Of a DNA stretch of 51,682 nucleotides, positions 44,386-51,682 are shown piece after piece (within the stretch, counting starts at the first letter, position 1; each line of letters begins with the position of its first letter). The DNA comes from JAVBLV01 sp031553195 (GTDB taxonomy: Bacteria; Bacteroidota; Bacteroidia; Bacteroidales; P3). The DNA lies in assembly GCA_031553195.1 (NCBI GenBank), contig JAVBLV010000093.1, positions 1 through 51,682 of the forward strand. The letters are read 5' to 3'. The translations under genes and the position numbers were made by a program. The notes beneath the pieces are model-generated. The model was given only the letters and a program-made list of their open reading frames with translations. It was not told where the DNA came from and searched no databases.

Positions 44386-45693
44386 TTACTTTAGACATTC
44401 TTTAAATGATTCAACCCATTCCGTTGTTGGTTCATCAATCGGTGCAATTTCTCGTCTTTTCTGACAAATGGATTCTCCAATTGCTGCAAGCCACTTTCCG
44501 CCAATATCATTAGCTTTTAATCCGTATTTCTCAATTTGAAAATTTACCCATTCGCTAAATTCCATAACGCGAATATCGGTTTCGTGAATTAACTCCAATT
44601 CTTCAATACGCTTTTTGATTTCGGGTTTTAAATTTGGCTTTTGGTCAGTCACGAAACCTGCAATTGTTGCTTGTGGGTGTGATTTCAACTTGTCATTTAG
44701 CTCTTCAAGTTCATCTCTCAAATATGCTTTGCCATATTTTGCATCCCACGATTCGATAATATCCATATTGCCTTGTGTCAAAGTAAGTTCAATGTCGCCA
44801 ATATTTCCGTGCTTTTTGTTGGCAGAACGCATTTGCGAAAGTGGTTTTAGAAATCCACTCAAACATTTTTCTTCTTCCAATACCTGAAATAAAGCGTGCA
44901 TTGCTACTTCAAACATTCTTGCCGAATAGGTTGAACTTTCAATAAATTCTATAACCGTATCATAGCATTTCTTGAATGTGGGTTTCTTTTTTAAGAATTT
45001 ATTTAGTGTTGTTAAAGTGTCGTTGGTAAGTTCAATAAATTTTTCTGATTTATTATTCAGAAAAATTATCAGTTGCTTTAAGGCGTTTATTGCATCTAAT
45101 TTTCCTGTTTCAACTGCATCTGTAATTTCTAACCATTCGTGTCTTGCCCCACGAATTGCTGCTTTGTAAAGTTTTGAATACGGATAGTTTTCTGCCAAAC
45201 TTCTTGTCATCATAAATCCGTCAGCGTTCAATCTTAAAAGATTGTGTTTTCTCAAAACAGGCGTGATGTAGTTTTTATCAAGTACCCGCATTGGGATTCC
45301 CTCTTGCCAAGAAAAATCCGCACCTGTGCTTCCTTTGTGTAAGCGGATTGATTGTGTGGGAAGTATTGATTTTACGGTAAGTTGCAAAATGGTTAATCCG
45401 ACAATGGCTCTCCCAACTTCGCTTGTAACAGAGTTTATCAACGATTCAATAATTTCGGCTTGCTCGTCCGTGATGTTCTTAATTTCGACTTCGGGATTTT
45501 GACATTCTTCAATAATGTTTTCAAGAACCCCATCTTCCAATGCTTTTTTGATTGTTGCCAATCTTTTCTTTGCCTCTTCCGAAGTTCGTCCTTCATCATA
45601 TCTGTATTCAACACCTTCTTCATTTACCAAAATGCTTCTGTCTGAATAGATGTGTAAAACAGGTTCGTATTTTGCTTTTGATTTTTTAGCCAT
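44386..45693 (-). CDS. Putative restriction endonuclease of the cytosine-methyltransferase operon
   Basis: 435 residues from the ATG at 45693, which overlaps the methyltransferase stop by eight bases. The N-terminal half is helical and charged, with no named domain. A candidate PD-(D/E)XK core lies at about 285-345: RMFEVAMHALFQVL (helix with Glu), GNIGDIELTL, then MDIIESWDAKYGKAYLRDEL, where D-A-K would replace the usual E-x-K. That pattern and its place beside a C5 methyltransferase are the basis for the call; sequence alone does not prove cleavage. Alternative: a DNA-recognition or effector subunit for the GHKL ATPase. Confidence 0.55.
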   Translation of the reverse strand: MAKKSKAKYEPVLHIYSDRSILVNEEGVEYRYDEGRTSEEAKKRLATIKKALEDGVLENIIEECQNPEVEIKNITDEQAEIIESLINSVTSEVGRAIVGLTILQLTVKSILPTQSIRLHKGSTGADFSWQEGIPMRVLDKNYITPVLRKHNLLRLNADGFMMTRSLAENYPYSKLYKAAIRGARHEWLEITDAVETGKLDAINALKQLIIFLNNKSEKFIELTNDTLTTLNKFLKKKPTFKKCYDTVIEFIESSTYSARMFEVAMHALFQVLEEEKCLSGFLKPLSQMRSANKKHGNIGDIELTLTQGNMDIIESWDAKYGKAYLRDELEELNDKLKSHPQATIAGFVTDQKPNLKPEIKKRIEELELIHETDIRVMEFSEWVNFQIEKYGLKANDIGGKWLAAIGESICQKRREIAPIDEPTTEWVESFKECLK

Positions 45694-47638
45694 TTGCTTG
45701 TAATGATTTTTTAAGTTGAACACTCAACGGTGTAAGTGTTGGAAATTTGTATGGAATTAAATACTCACCCTCTAAAATTTCGGGATTGGTATTGCTATTT
45801 CTTATTTCAAAACCAATTTTTCGTAAATCGAAAAAATACTTGATTAATTTCTCCTGACTAATGTCGTAACTCGTTGCAAACTGATTGATATGTTTGATTT
45901 GCCCGATTGTCGGGTCAATCAGAATTAGTTCTAAAAGTTTCCAAACACTTTCTTTTATTTCATCGCTTGATTTAACAAAGTTGTAAGAAATATCGTTTGT
46001 GTATTGGTAATAACCGTTTAGTTGAACTAAATCCGCTTTGATATGATTTTCTGCCAACGCTTGCTCAAACACTTTCCACAGAATAGTATAGTCACTTAAA
46101 ACATAGCTATGAGAAATTAAATGAACTTCATTGACTGAAAGAAATAAAGGCGATTTTTTAAGTCGCTTTAATTCAATTCTGTAAAGTTCTTTTCCCTTTT
46201 CATTTCTAAAAAGTTCAAATGTCCATTTCTCTGCCGTTGGGTTGAAAGAAACCTCAACTCCTGATGCCGAATTATTTTTAATTTTAAAATTCTCTGTCAA
46301 TTCAACTTTGTATTTTTTCGCTAAGATTTCCTTTTTCGGTTTTTCTTGGTGTGTATCTAAAGCAGATAGTGCTTTTTGAGCATATTGTTCTGTTTTTTCG
46401 CTTTTCAGTTTTCTAAACGATAACTTTTCGTGTTCTTCCAAATATTGAAGTTTGAAAGGTAATTCAATATTAAAGAATTGGTTAAGCACACTCAATGCTA
46501 AGATTCTTGCAAATTGAGGTGGAACAGAGTTGCCTATTTGTTTGCTTACAATGGCTCTGTTGCCAAGTATTTTGTAATTGTCAGGAAATGTTTGAAGCCG
46601 TTTTAATTCTTCAATTGTAAAATGTCTATTTTTCCAATGAAACGGTCCCGTGTATTGTCCACCCGATGCTTTTAAGGTTCGTATTGGTTTTATCGGGTCT
46701 GCTTTGTAAAGAAAATCAGAAAACTTAGAACGCCAAGCAAAAATTGGATTTGGGTGTCCCATTTTTTCAGTAAAGAAACTATAATTAAGTCCGGGCGGAA
46801 CATCATTGAGCAAATGCCCGAAACGTCCATTGATTGACGGAAGTTTTTCAATTTCAGGGTAAGGTGCTTTATCTATTGCTTCTTCTGCGGAATAGTATGG
46901 AAAGTTATCTAACGAATCTACTCCGTGTGTCGGTTTTGGAAATTTGAAAATTTTGTCCTTTGAGCCGACAATAATAATTCTCTCCCGATGTTGCGGAACG
47001 CCATAATCTGCTGCATCTAAAACACGATAAGAAATGTTATACTCGATTTCTTTAAAAGCACGGATAATTTTTTTTATTGATTCGCCTTTTTCTGCTCCCA
47101 ATAAACCGTAAACATTCTCAAACAAAAAACCTTTGGGCTGTAGTTTTTTAAGAACTCTTACATATTCTTCGAACAGGCTTCCTCTATCATCTTTTGTTCC
47201 TGCTACACCTGCTGCTCTACGTCCTGCTGCTGAAAACGATTGACATGGCGGGCCGCCAATAATAAAATCTATTTTTGTAGTAATATTTGGTTCGTATTGT
47301 CTGATGTCTTTTGCTAAAATATTTGCTTTACCAAAATATTTTCCTGTGGATTGGTTGTGCAACATTGTTTGTACGAACTTTTCTTCAAGTTCAATGGATT
47401 CAATTAGGGTAAATCCTGTGTCGCAAAAACCAATATCAAGTCCACCTGCACCCGAAAACAAAGCAACTATATTAATGGGGGGGGCAAAATTGTTATTTGC
47501 CCATTTTTTGATTGTTATTCCAAATTCATCTGGTGACAAAATCCCTTTATCAGAAATTTGTTCGCAAATTTTCTGATAACTATTTTTAGCAATATCTGTT
47601 GCAAAAAGGCTTAACTGCTGTGATTGAATTGCTTTCAT
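45686..47638 (-). CDS. DNA (cytosine-5) methyltransferase
   Basis: 650 residues. Motif I ALFSGAGGLDIGF (AdoMet binding), motif IV GGPPCQSFSAAGRR with catalytic Cys132, motif VI FENV, motif VIII QHRERIIIVGSK, then a target-recognition region and motif X KQIGNSVPPQFARIL near residue 385. This leaves a C-terminal extension of about 260 residues, rich in charged residues, that ordinary Dcm-type enzymes lack. It methylates C5 of cytosine in an unknown recognition sequence and presumably protects host DNA from the nucleases downstream. Its ATG overlaps the stop of the XRE gene by four bases. Confidence 0.93.
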   Translation of the reverse strand: MKAIQSQQLSLFATDIAKNSYQKICEQISDKGILSPDEFGITIKKWANNNFAPPINIVALFSGAGGLDIGFCDTGFTLIESIELEEKFVQTMLHNQSTGKYFGKANILAKDIRQYEPNITTKIDFIIGGPPCQSFSAAGRRAAGVAGTKDDRGSLFEEYVRVLKKLQPKGFLFENVYGLLGAEKGESIKKIIRAFKEIEYNISYRVLDAADYGVPQHRERIIIVGSKDKIFKFPKPTHGVDSLDNFPYYSAEEAIDKAPYPEIEKLPSINGRFGHLLNDVPPGLNYSFFTEKMGHPNPIFAWRSKFSDFLYKADPIKPIRTLKASGGQYTGPFHWKNRHFTIEELKRLQTFPDNYKILGNRAIVSKQIGNSVPPQFARILALSVLNQFFNIELPFKLQYLEEHEKLSFRKLKSEKTEQYAQKALSALDTHQEKPKKEILAKKYKVELTENFKIKNNSASGVEVSFNPTAEKWTFELFRNEKGKELYRIELKRLKKSPLFLSVNEVHLISHSYVLSDYTILWKVFEQALAENHIKADLVQLNGYYQYTNDISYNFVKSSDEIKESVWKLLELILIDPTIGQIKHINQFATSYDISQEKLIKYFFDLRKIGFEIRNSNTNPEILEGEYLIPYKFPTLTPLSVQLKKSLQANG

Positions 47639-47958
47639 TCTCTTGATTTGGTTTTATAATATAAGACTTTTGCTTCTGCCACTTTTAATGTCTCAAGGTC
47701 TACTTCTTCGTCTAAAATTTTGTAGGCAAATTGGTCACTTAGAAATTCTATTAGCAATTTTTTTTCGTCAACTACAAAAAAAGAAGCAATATTCTTAATT
47801 TGTTGTCGAGTTGGTTGCCTCTCGTTTCTCTCAATTTTTGCGAGTAGAGATAAATCAATACTAATATTTGTAGCGACACCTTTCAAACTCAGACCTGCTG
47901 TTTCTCTCAATTTTCTGAGGTATTCACCAAAAGTGATATTTTTGCTTAAATCAGTCAT
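47635..47958 (-). CDS. XRE-family controller protein of the restriction-modification operon
   Basis: 107 residues from the ATG at 47958. The helix-turn-helix spans about residues 11-65 (FGEYLRKLRETAGLSLKGVA, IDLSLLAKIERNERQPT). Proteins of this type bind their own promoter and delay expression of the nuclease until methylation is complete. Supporting this, a perfect 15-bp palindrome overlaps the -33 box 45-59 bases upstream of the ATG. The frame remains open to 48333, but that part is the translated repeat B and leader, and it lies upstream of the predicted promoter, so I exclude it. First gene of the four-gene operon. Confidence 0.85.
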   Translation of the reverse strand: MTDLSKNITFGEYLRKLRETAGLSLKGVATNISIDLSLLAKIERNERQPTRQQIKNIASFFVVDEKKLLIEFLSDQFAYKILDEEVDLETLKVAEAKVLYYKTKSRE

Positions 47959-47976
47959 TCTGTCAAGAAATTTTGG

Positions 47977-48017
47977 CAAAGATACAAAATAAAATTCTAA
48001 TTGGACAAAATTTGTCC
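47977..48017 (-). promoter_or_regulatory. R-M operon promoter with palindromic operator
   Basis: Minus-strand -7 TATCTTTG (47984-47977) and -33 TTTG (48009-48006), spacing 21. GGACAAAATTTGTCC (48003-48017) is a perfect inverted repeat that contains the -33 box, so a bound dimer of the XRE protein would block or modulate initiation. The implied leader is only about a dozen bases. Confidence 0.7.
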
Positions 48018-48117
48018 ACGAGATTTTTTGAAATTCTACGAATTTAATATAGTATTGTAAGATTGTTCCTCTTTCAAGTGTCTTGTTCGTTGATAATAGC
48101 ATTGTCGTCTCACGGTT

Positions 48118-48255
48118 GCCCCTAACGTGCCGGCGGTTGCTGCTGTTGCCGTTGTTTCCACGAGAGGAAAAACTGTCATATAAGACAAAAGTTCGGACGA
48201 GCGCCGAACTTTCAATATTCCACAAGGCAATAGCGGCAGACCGTGAGTTAGGGGC
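48118..48255. repeat. attC-like palindromic repeat B
   Basis: 138 bp. CCCTAAC (48120-48126) and GTTAGGG (48247-48253) form the outer boxes. The inner arms GGCGGTTGCTGCTGTTGCC and GGCAATAGCGGCAGACCG pair with one extra G in the right arm, as in repeat A. The 9-bp AAAGTTCGG/CCGAACTTT hairpin is conserved. It separates the Fic operon (right) from the R-M operon (left), in direct orientation with repeat A. Confidence 0.65.
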
Positions 48256-48286
48256 AGTGCATTTTTGCTTCCTCCTCGTAAATGTG

Positions 48287-49285
48287 TTATTTCCTATTGA
48301 TTTTATATTTTCGCCCCTTATTTTTTCCTTCAATTTGTAATAGCCCTATTTCCACAAATTTAGCAAAATATTTTTTCACACTAATATCTGATTTATTTGT
48401 TAGTAATTGGGCACGATAATTAGTTATTTCGCCATTTTTGTCAAGATAACCTGCTATTTGTTCTAAAAATTCTAATTCAGCTTTTGATAATTTATCGGTA
48501 TCTATATCGGTAAAAATATCGGTAATCTTCTTATTTGGTAATTCTTCTAATGCTTGTAAAATGGCATTGAGCATAAATTCGATAAAAATTTCCGAATTAG
48601 CTGTTTTTCCTGCTATTTGCAGGGCATCGTAGTATCCTTGCTGATTTTCATAAACGACTGTTTCTACAGGAAGCCACGCAAAAAGTTCATTCCAATTAGA
48701 AAGAATCAGCGTTTGCCAAAGTCGCCCAATTCGTCCGTTTCCGTCCATAAATGGGTGGATAAATTCTATTTCAAAATGAACGATTGAACTTTTGATAAGT
48801 GGATGTACATCTGTTTTCTTTGCCCACGAAAATAAGTCTGTAATTAATTGCGGTACAAATTGGTAAGCTGCACCGGCGTGAACAACTTGTGTGCCTGCAA
48901 ATACACCAACTCCTTGTGAACGAAAACGCCCTGAATCTTTTACCAAGTTGGTAGTCATAAATTGATGTGCTTTCAGAAAATCTTTGACCTTATAAGGATT
49001 GTACTCAAGCAGATGCTCATAAGCCTGATAAGCGTTTTTTACTTCCTGAATTTCGTGAGGAAGTCCTAAAATCCTTTTTCCTTCAATAATATCTGTAACT
49101 TGCCCTAACGAAAGCGTATTATTTTCAATAGCCAAAGACGATTGAATAGACCGCAAGCGATTAACTTTTCGCAAGCGTAAATTACGGTTATATTCACCCG
49201 CACCTTTTATCTCGCCAAGTCTTTCGGCAATTCGAGCGACCAAATCTATTATTTGGGGGCTGATTGTATAAGTTGGAATATTCAT
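48287..49285 (-). CDS. Fic-family AMP-transferase (class II)
   Basis: 332 residues. The Fic catalytic motif HPFMDGNGRIGR begins at His177. An N-terminal inhibitory helix motif SSLAIENNT (S-x-x-x-E-x-N) is present, placing it in class II, in which intramolecular obstruction of the ATP pocket keeps it quiet. The C-terminal 70 residues form a winged-helix-like unit (ITNYRAQLLTNKSDISVKKYFAKFVEIGLL). Fic enzymes transfer AMP to hydroxyl side chains of target proteins. It ends an operon that starts with a membrane protein and an AAA+ ATPase, ten bases after the ATPase gene. A Fic toxin alone usually lacks such partners. Confidence 0.92.
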   Translation of the reverse strand: MNIPTYTISPQIIDLVARIAERLGEIKGAGEYNRNLRLRKVNRLRSIQSSLAIENNTLSLGQVTDIIEGKRILGLPHEIQEVKNAYQAYEHLLEYNPYKVKDFLKAHQFMTTNLVKDSGRFRSQGVGVFAGTQVVHAGAAYQFVPQLITDLFSWAKKTDVHPLIKSSIVHFEIEFIHPFMDGNGRIGRLWQTLILSNWNELFAWLPVETVVYENQQGYYDALQIAGKTANSEIFIEFMLNAILQALEELPNKKITDIFTDIDTDKLSKAELEFLEQIAGYLDKNGEITNYRAQLLTNKSDISVKKYFAKFVEIGLLQIEGKNKGRKYKINRK

Positions 49286-49295
49286 ATCAAGTTAT

Positions 49296-50129
49296 TTATA
49301 GTATGTCAACTAAACAGATTTCTGAAAGTTTTTCGTTTGTTAAATCAACGTCCTTTGATAAACGATTTGCTTGTCTTTCGATTGTTTTTTCAAAAAAATT
49401 TCTGACAAAACGCGCATTGCCAAAATTCGTATCTTTATTGATAATCGTTTTCGTTAAATATTCTTGTAATGGAATTATTGCGTCTTCGGCTATTGTATAA
49501 TCAAATTGTTTCAAATTCAATTCAAAAATCTGATATAATTCTTCATCAGAATAATCGGGAAATTCAATATAACGGTTAAAACGTGATTGTAGTCCGGGAT
49601 TGGAATCAATAAAATTTTGCATTTCGGCCGAATATCCCGCAAGAATTACAACAAGCCGGTCGCGATTGTCTTCCATTCGTTTGAGTAAAGTAGCGATAGC
49701 TTCTTTGCCGTAATCATTTCCACTATCAGAAACAAGAGCGTAAGCTTCGTCAATAAACAAAATACCATCCAGCGCAGTATCAATAATTTTATTCGTTTTT
49801 ACAGCTGTTTGCCCGACATATTCGACAATCAAGCCTGAACGGTCAGTTTCTACCAAATGTCCTTTTTTCAAAATTCCCAACTCTTTGTAAATTTCAGCAA
49901 CAATACGAGCAACAGTTGTTTTTCCTGTGCCTGGGTTTCCTGTAAATACACAATGATAAGATGGTTGCGAAGTTTTTAAGCCTTTCGATTGCCGTTCTTG
50001 TTGTATTTTTATGAAGTTCTCTAATGTCTTAATTTCTTTTTTAACAGAAGTAAGTCCTATCAGAGATTTTAATTGAGATTCAATACTGATTTTTCTTGTT
50101 TGATTCTTTGAAACAGGGCTATTATTCAT
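49296..50129 (-). CDS. CbxX/SpoVK-type AAA+ ATPase
   Basis: 277 residues. After a short lead comes LIGLTSVKKEIKTLENFI, the usual CbxX/CfxQ opening. Walker A is GNPGTGKT (residues 64-71), the pore-loop-like segment is EYVGQTAVKT, Walker B is ILFIDEAYAL, sensor 1 is VVILAGYS, and the arginine-finger region is LQSRFNRYIEF. The C-terminal lid contains NARFVRNFFEKTIERQANR. Such hexameric ATPases remodel partner proteins. It lies nine bases after the membrane protein gene and ten before fic, so the three should be made together; the remodelled target may be either neighbour. Confidence 0.88.
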   Translation of the reverse strand: MNNSPVSKNQTRKISIESQLKSLIGLTSVKKEIKTLENFIKIQQERQSKGLKTSQPSYHCVFTGNPGTGKTTVARIVAEIYKELGILKKGHLVETDRSGLIVEYVGQTAVKTNKIIDTALDGILFIDEAYALVSDSGNDYGKEAIATLLKRMEDNRDRLVVILAGYSAEMQNFIDSNPGLQSRFNRYIEFPDYSDEELYQIFELNLKQFDYTIAEDAIIPLQEYLTKTIINKDTNFGNARFVRNFFEKTIERQANRLSKDVDLTNEKLSEICLVDIL

Positions 50130-50138
50130 TTCCTTTTT

Positions 50139-51413
50139 TTAATATTTCTTCGTTTGGTTTTCAGGTATATCGTCAATTTTGCATTGAGAATTGGGCAGAA
50201 ATTCCATTGTTTTGAAAAAACGTTCTAATGCCATTGGCGACTTGATAAGTATAATGTTTGAACCAAAACTATATTGTCCGCCTTTATGTATAATTCCCAT
50301 TTCGATTAGCTGTTCTTTTATTTTGTTAATTCTTTTGTAATCAGCACTAAAGCGACTTGGGATATTTGAGGTTAAAGCGTCAGGAAAAACTTTATAATTT
50401 TTCTGAACATACCTCATAACATCTTCCAATAAAGGGTCTTTTTCAAAATGGAAAATTTTGTTTTTTGTGGAATATAACTTATCAAAATAATTATAAACAG
50501 AATCAATTTCAGATAACCATTTTTGTGAATTTTCGTCTGATTTGCTGTCTATTGTATTGCTAATTGCTTCACAAAAGCAATACATTAATTTGGTATAACT
50601 CTGTTGTAAATCGGGATTATAACCTCTGAAAATTTCAGAAATAAAAAAGCGGGTATCTAGAATTGCAGAAGAATCTGTTTCTTTGCAACTTTCAATTTGC
50701 CTTAAAAATAAATTATTTATTTGTTTTCGATAGCGAATAATTTTATCAAGATTATTGGAATCATTGATTTGAGAATTTGTGGTTTTTTCTAAGAAAATAA
50801 GTAATCCAAAACCTTGTATGGTATCAAAATCAGTAGAATAATTTAAATTCAAATAACATCTCACTAAATCGGCTAAAAATAATGCTCTGATTTTCTCTGT
50901 AATTGTTGATTTTGTGCCTTTTGGAAGCCCTGAAGTGGCAGTTGTATCAGCGTGGATATCATAAGACATATCAAGGATAGAACCGTTTATTTTCCAAGAA
51001 TATTTTTTCTCTTTTATTGTTTTATGGAATTCTTCGTCCTTTTCTAATTTTCTAAAGATATTTAATAGCTCGTTTGTGATATTATCCACATTATAAAAAA
51101 AATCTTCGGAAATATGTTTTTGCAATTCTAATCCCTGTACATCAAGGACATTTTCTTGCAAGTCTGTATTGTTTATTTTTTTCTCTGTCTGACTAATAAT
51201 TTTTTCTGAAATAAAATTGTCGCTATTTTTTCGTTTTGGGTCAGTTATTATACTAATAAGTAGGTCAATAATAATACCCACAATAATAAACCCAAAAAAA
51301 ACTAACAAATTATCAAACACATCAGCTACAATGCAAATTATAGCAATAATCGCAAAAATAAGTGTTGTGATTCCACAACCTGAATATTTTGATTTGGTGT
51401 TTCCCATATTCAT
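50139..51413 (-). CDS. Membrane-anchored protein of unknown family, operon with AAA+ ATPase and Fic
   Basis: 424 residues; ATGs at 51413 and 51407. Two adjacent N-terminal helices (about residues 13-29, TTLIFAIIAIICIVADV, and 33-55, FFGFIIVGIIIDLLISIIT) anchor it with the rest cytoplasmic. The body is helical and charged without a recognised domain (ADLVRCYLNLNYSTDFDTIQGFG is one patterned stretch). The C-terminal 90 residues look like a DNA-binding or protein-binding winged helix (INKIKEQLIEMGIIHKGGQYSFGSNIIL). It is the first gene of the operon and may sense a membrane or DNA signal. Function not assigned. Confidence 0.65.
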   Translation of the reverse strand: MNMGNTKSKYSGCGITTLIFAIIAIICIVADVFDNLLVFFGFIIVGIIIDLLISIITDPKRKNSDNFISEKIISQTEKKINNTDLQENVLDVQGLELQKHISEDFFYNVDNITNELLNIFRKLEKDEEFHKTIKEKKYSWKINGSILDMSYDIHADTTATSGLPKGTKSTITEKIRALFLADLVRCYLNLNYSTDFDTIQGFGLLIFLEKTTNSQINDSNNLDKIIRYRKQINNLFLRQIESCKETDSSAILDTRFFISEIFRGYNPDLQQSYTKLMYCFCEAISNTIDSKSDENSQKWLSEIDSVYNYFDKLYSTKNKIFHFEKDPLLEDVMRYVQKNYKVFPDALTSNIPSRFSADYKRINKIKEQLIEMGIIHKGGQYSFGSNIILIKSPMALERFFKTMEFLPNSQCKIDDIPENQTKKY

Positions 51414-51455
51414 TAATCCATTTCTTTATATTTACGCACAATTTTTATTCTTTCG

Positions 51456-51485
51456 CAAAAATACCGATTTTTCACATCTTGCAAA
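51456..51485 (-). promoter_or_regulatory. Promoter candidate for the membrane protein-AAA-Fic operon
   Basis: Minus-strand -7 TATTTTTG (51463-51456) and -33 TTTG (51485-51482), 18 nt apart, about 43 nt before the ATG. It lies between the gene and repeat C, so this cassette-like block carries its own promoter. Confidence 0.55.
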
Positions 51486-51535
51486 AATATCATTTTCCTA
51501 TTTTGTACTTTGCTCTTTAAACGCACTCTCGCATT

Positions 51536-51670
51536 GCCTCTAACGTTCCTGCGGCTGCTTGCGAGCGGGATTGCGGCGCACTTCACTGTCCACCGAGACA
51601 AAAGTCGAAGCGGGAGACAAAAGCTCAATTAACCACTTCAGCCCGCTTGCAGGCAGGACGTAAGTTGGGC
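51536..51670. repeat. attC-like palindromic repeat C
   Basis: 135 bp, diverged from A and B in the centre but with the same plan. Outer boxes CTCTAAC (51538-51544) and GTTGGGC (51664-51670, exact GTTRRRY). Inner arms CCTGC...GCGAGCGGG and CCCGCTTGCAGG pair imperfectly with an unpaired spacer near the outer boxes. The window ends 12 bases later, so what lies beyond it is not visible. Confidence 0.55.
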
Positions 51671-51682
51671 GTTCGGCCTTCT

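Noticed and set aside
47959..48333. N-terminal extension of the XRE gene up to 48333
   Set aside because: The extra 125 residues are translation of repeat B and of the promoter/operator; the -7 box lies downstream of them.
51413..51628. Minus-strand ORF across repeat C into the promoter
   Set aside because: It lies almost entirely in repeat C and the upstream promoter, with no family features.
42107..51670. CRISPR array or composite transposon as explanation of repeats A, B and C
   Set aside because: Units are 135-138 bp with kilobase spacers, palindromic, and without IS ends or obvious target duplications; no cas gene is present.

Overview
The window reads as a piece of a Bacteroidales chromosome (phylum Bacteroidota) with moderately low GC. 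Four things support this. Three secreted proteins end in type IX secretion (T9SS) type A sorting domains, and one of them carries a gingipain/HagA-like DUF2436 domain. Promoters follow the Bacteroidota pattern: a TTTG -33 box and a TAnnTTTG -7 box, usually 19 nt apart. An rnfBCDGE operon is present. Shine-Dalgarno sequences are usually weak. Three tRNA genes (Val-UAC, His-GUG, Pro-CGG) are visible, each with a good promoter upstream.

Layout. 1-1300: a structured dispersed repeat, tRNA-Val, and an internally deleted ISAs1-type insertion sequence with intact ends and target duplication. 1300-6200: housekeeping genes (SRPBCC protein, pyrE, Nudix hydrolase, tRNA-His, clpB). 6200-11700: the Rnf ion-pumping ferredoxin:NAD oxidoreductase operon rnfB-C-D-G-E, which lacks rnfA. 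11800-16400: a transglutaminase-type lipoprotein and an orphan sensor kinase. 16500-24040: two convergent T9SS cell-surface adhesin-like genes. 24000-29700: a scarred region with a second copy of the first repeat, a DUF234-type ATPase, broken membrane-protein genes, truncated IS4 and frameshifted IS1 transposases, and tRNA-Pro. 29700-41200: MATE exporter, frameshifted O6-alkylguanine-DNA alkyltransferase, a T9SS protein, a copper P-type ATPase, a GNAT/glycosyltransferase pair, a ZIP transporter, the displaced rnfA (28 kb from its partners and on the other strand), and an alpha/beta hydrolase.

41500-51682 is the accessory part and the most interesting. Three imperfectly palindromic repeats of 135-138 bp (42107-42243, 48118-48255, 51536-51670) have the architecture of integron attC sites: CTAAC/GTTAG-type outer boxes, an unpaired spacer, and an inner stem with an extra base on one arm. 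They delimit blocks of same-strand genes. Block 1 is a restriction-modification-type operon: XRE controller, C5 cytosine methyltransferase, a putative endonuclease, and a GHKL (MutL/MORC-like) ATPase fused to a PD-(D/E)XK nuclease domain. A 15-bp palindromic operator overlaps its -33 box. Block 2 is a three-gene operon: a two-helix membrane protein of unknown family, a CbxX/SpoVK-type AAA+ ATPase, and a class II Fic protein. No integrase gene is visible, so the integron interpretation is inference; a dispersed palindromic repeat that merely flanks defence genes is the main alternative.

Several genes are broken by single-base shifts (alkyltransferase, IS1 transposase, ISAs1 remnant). This means either a decaying genome or uncorrected assembly indels; read-level checking would separate the two.
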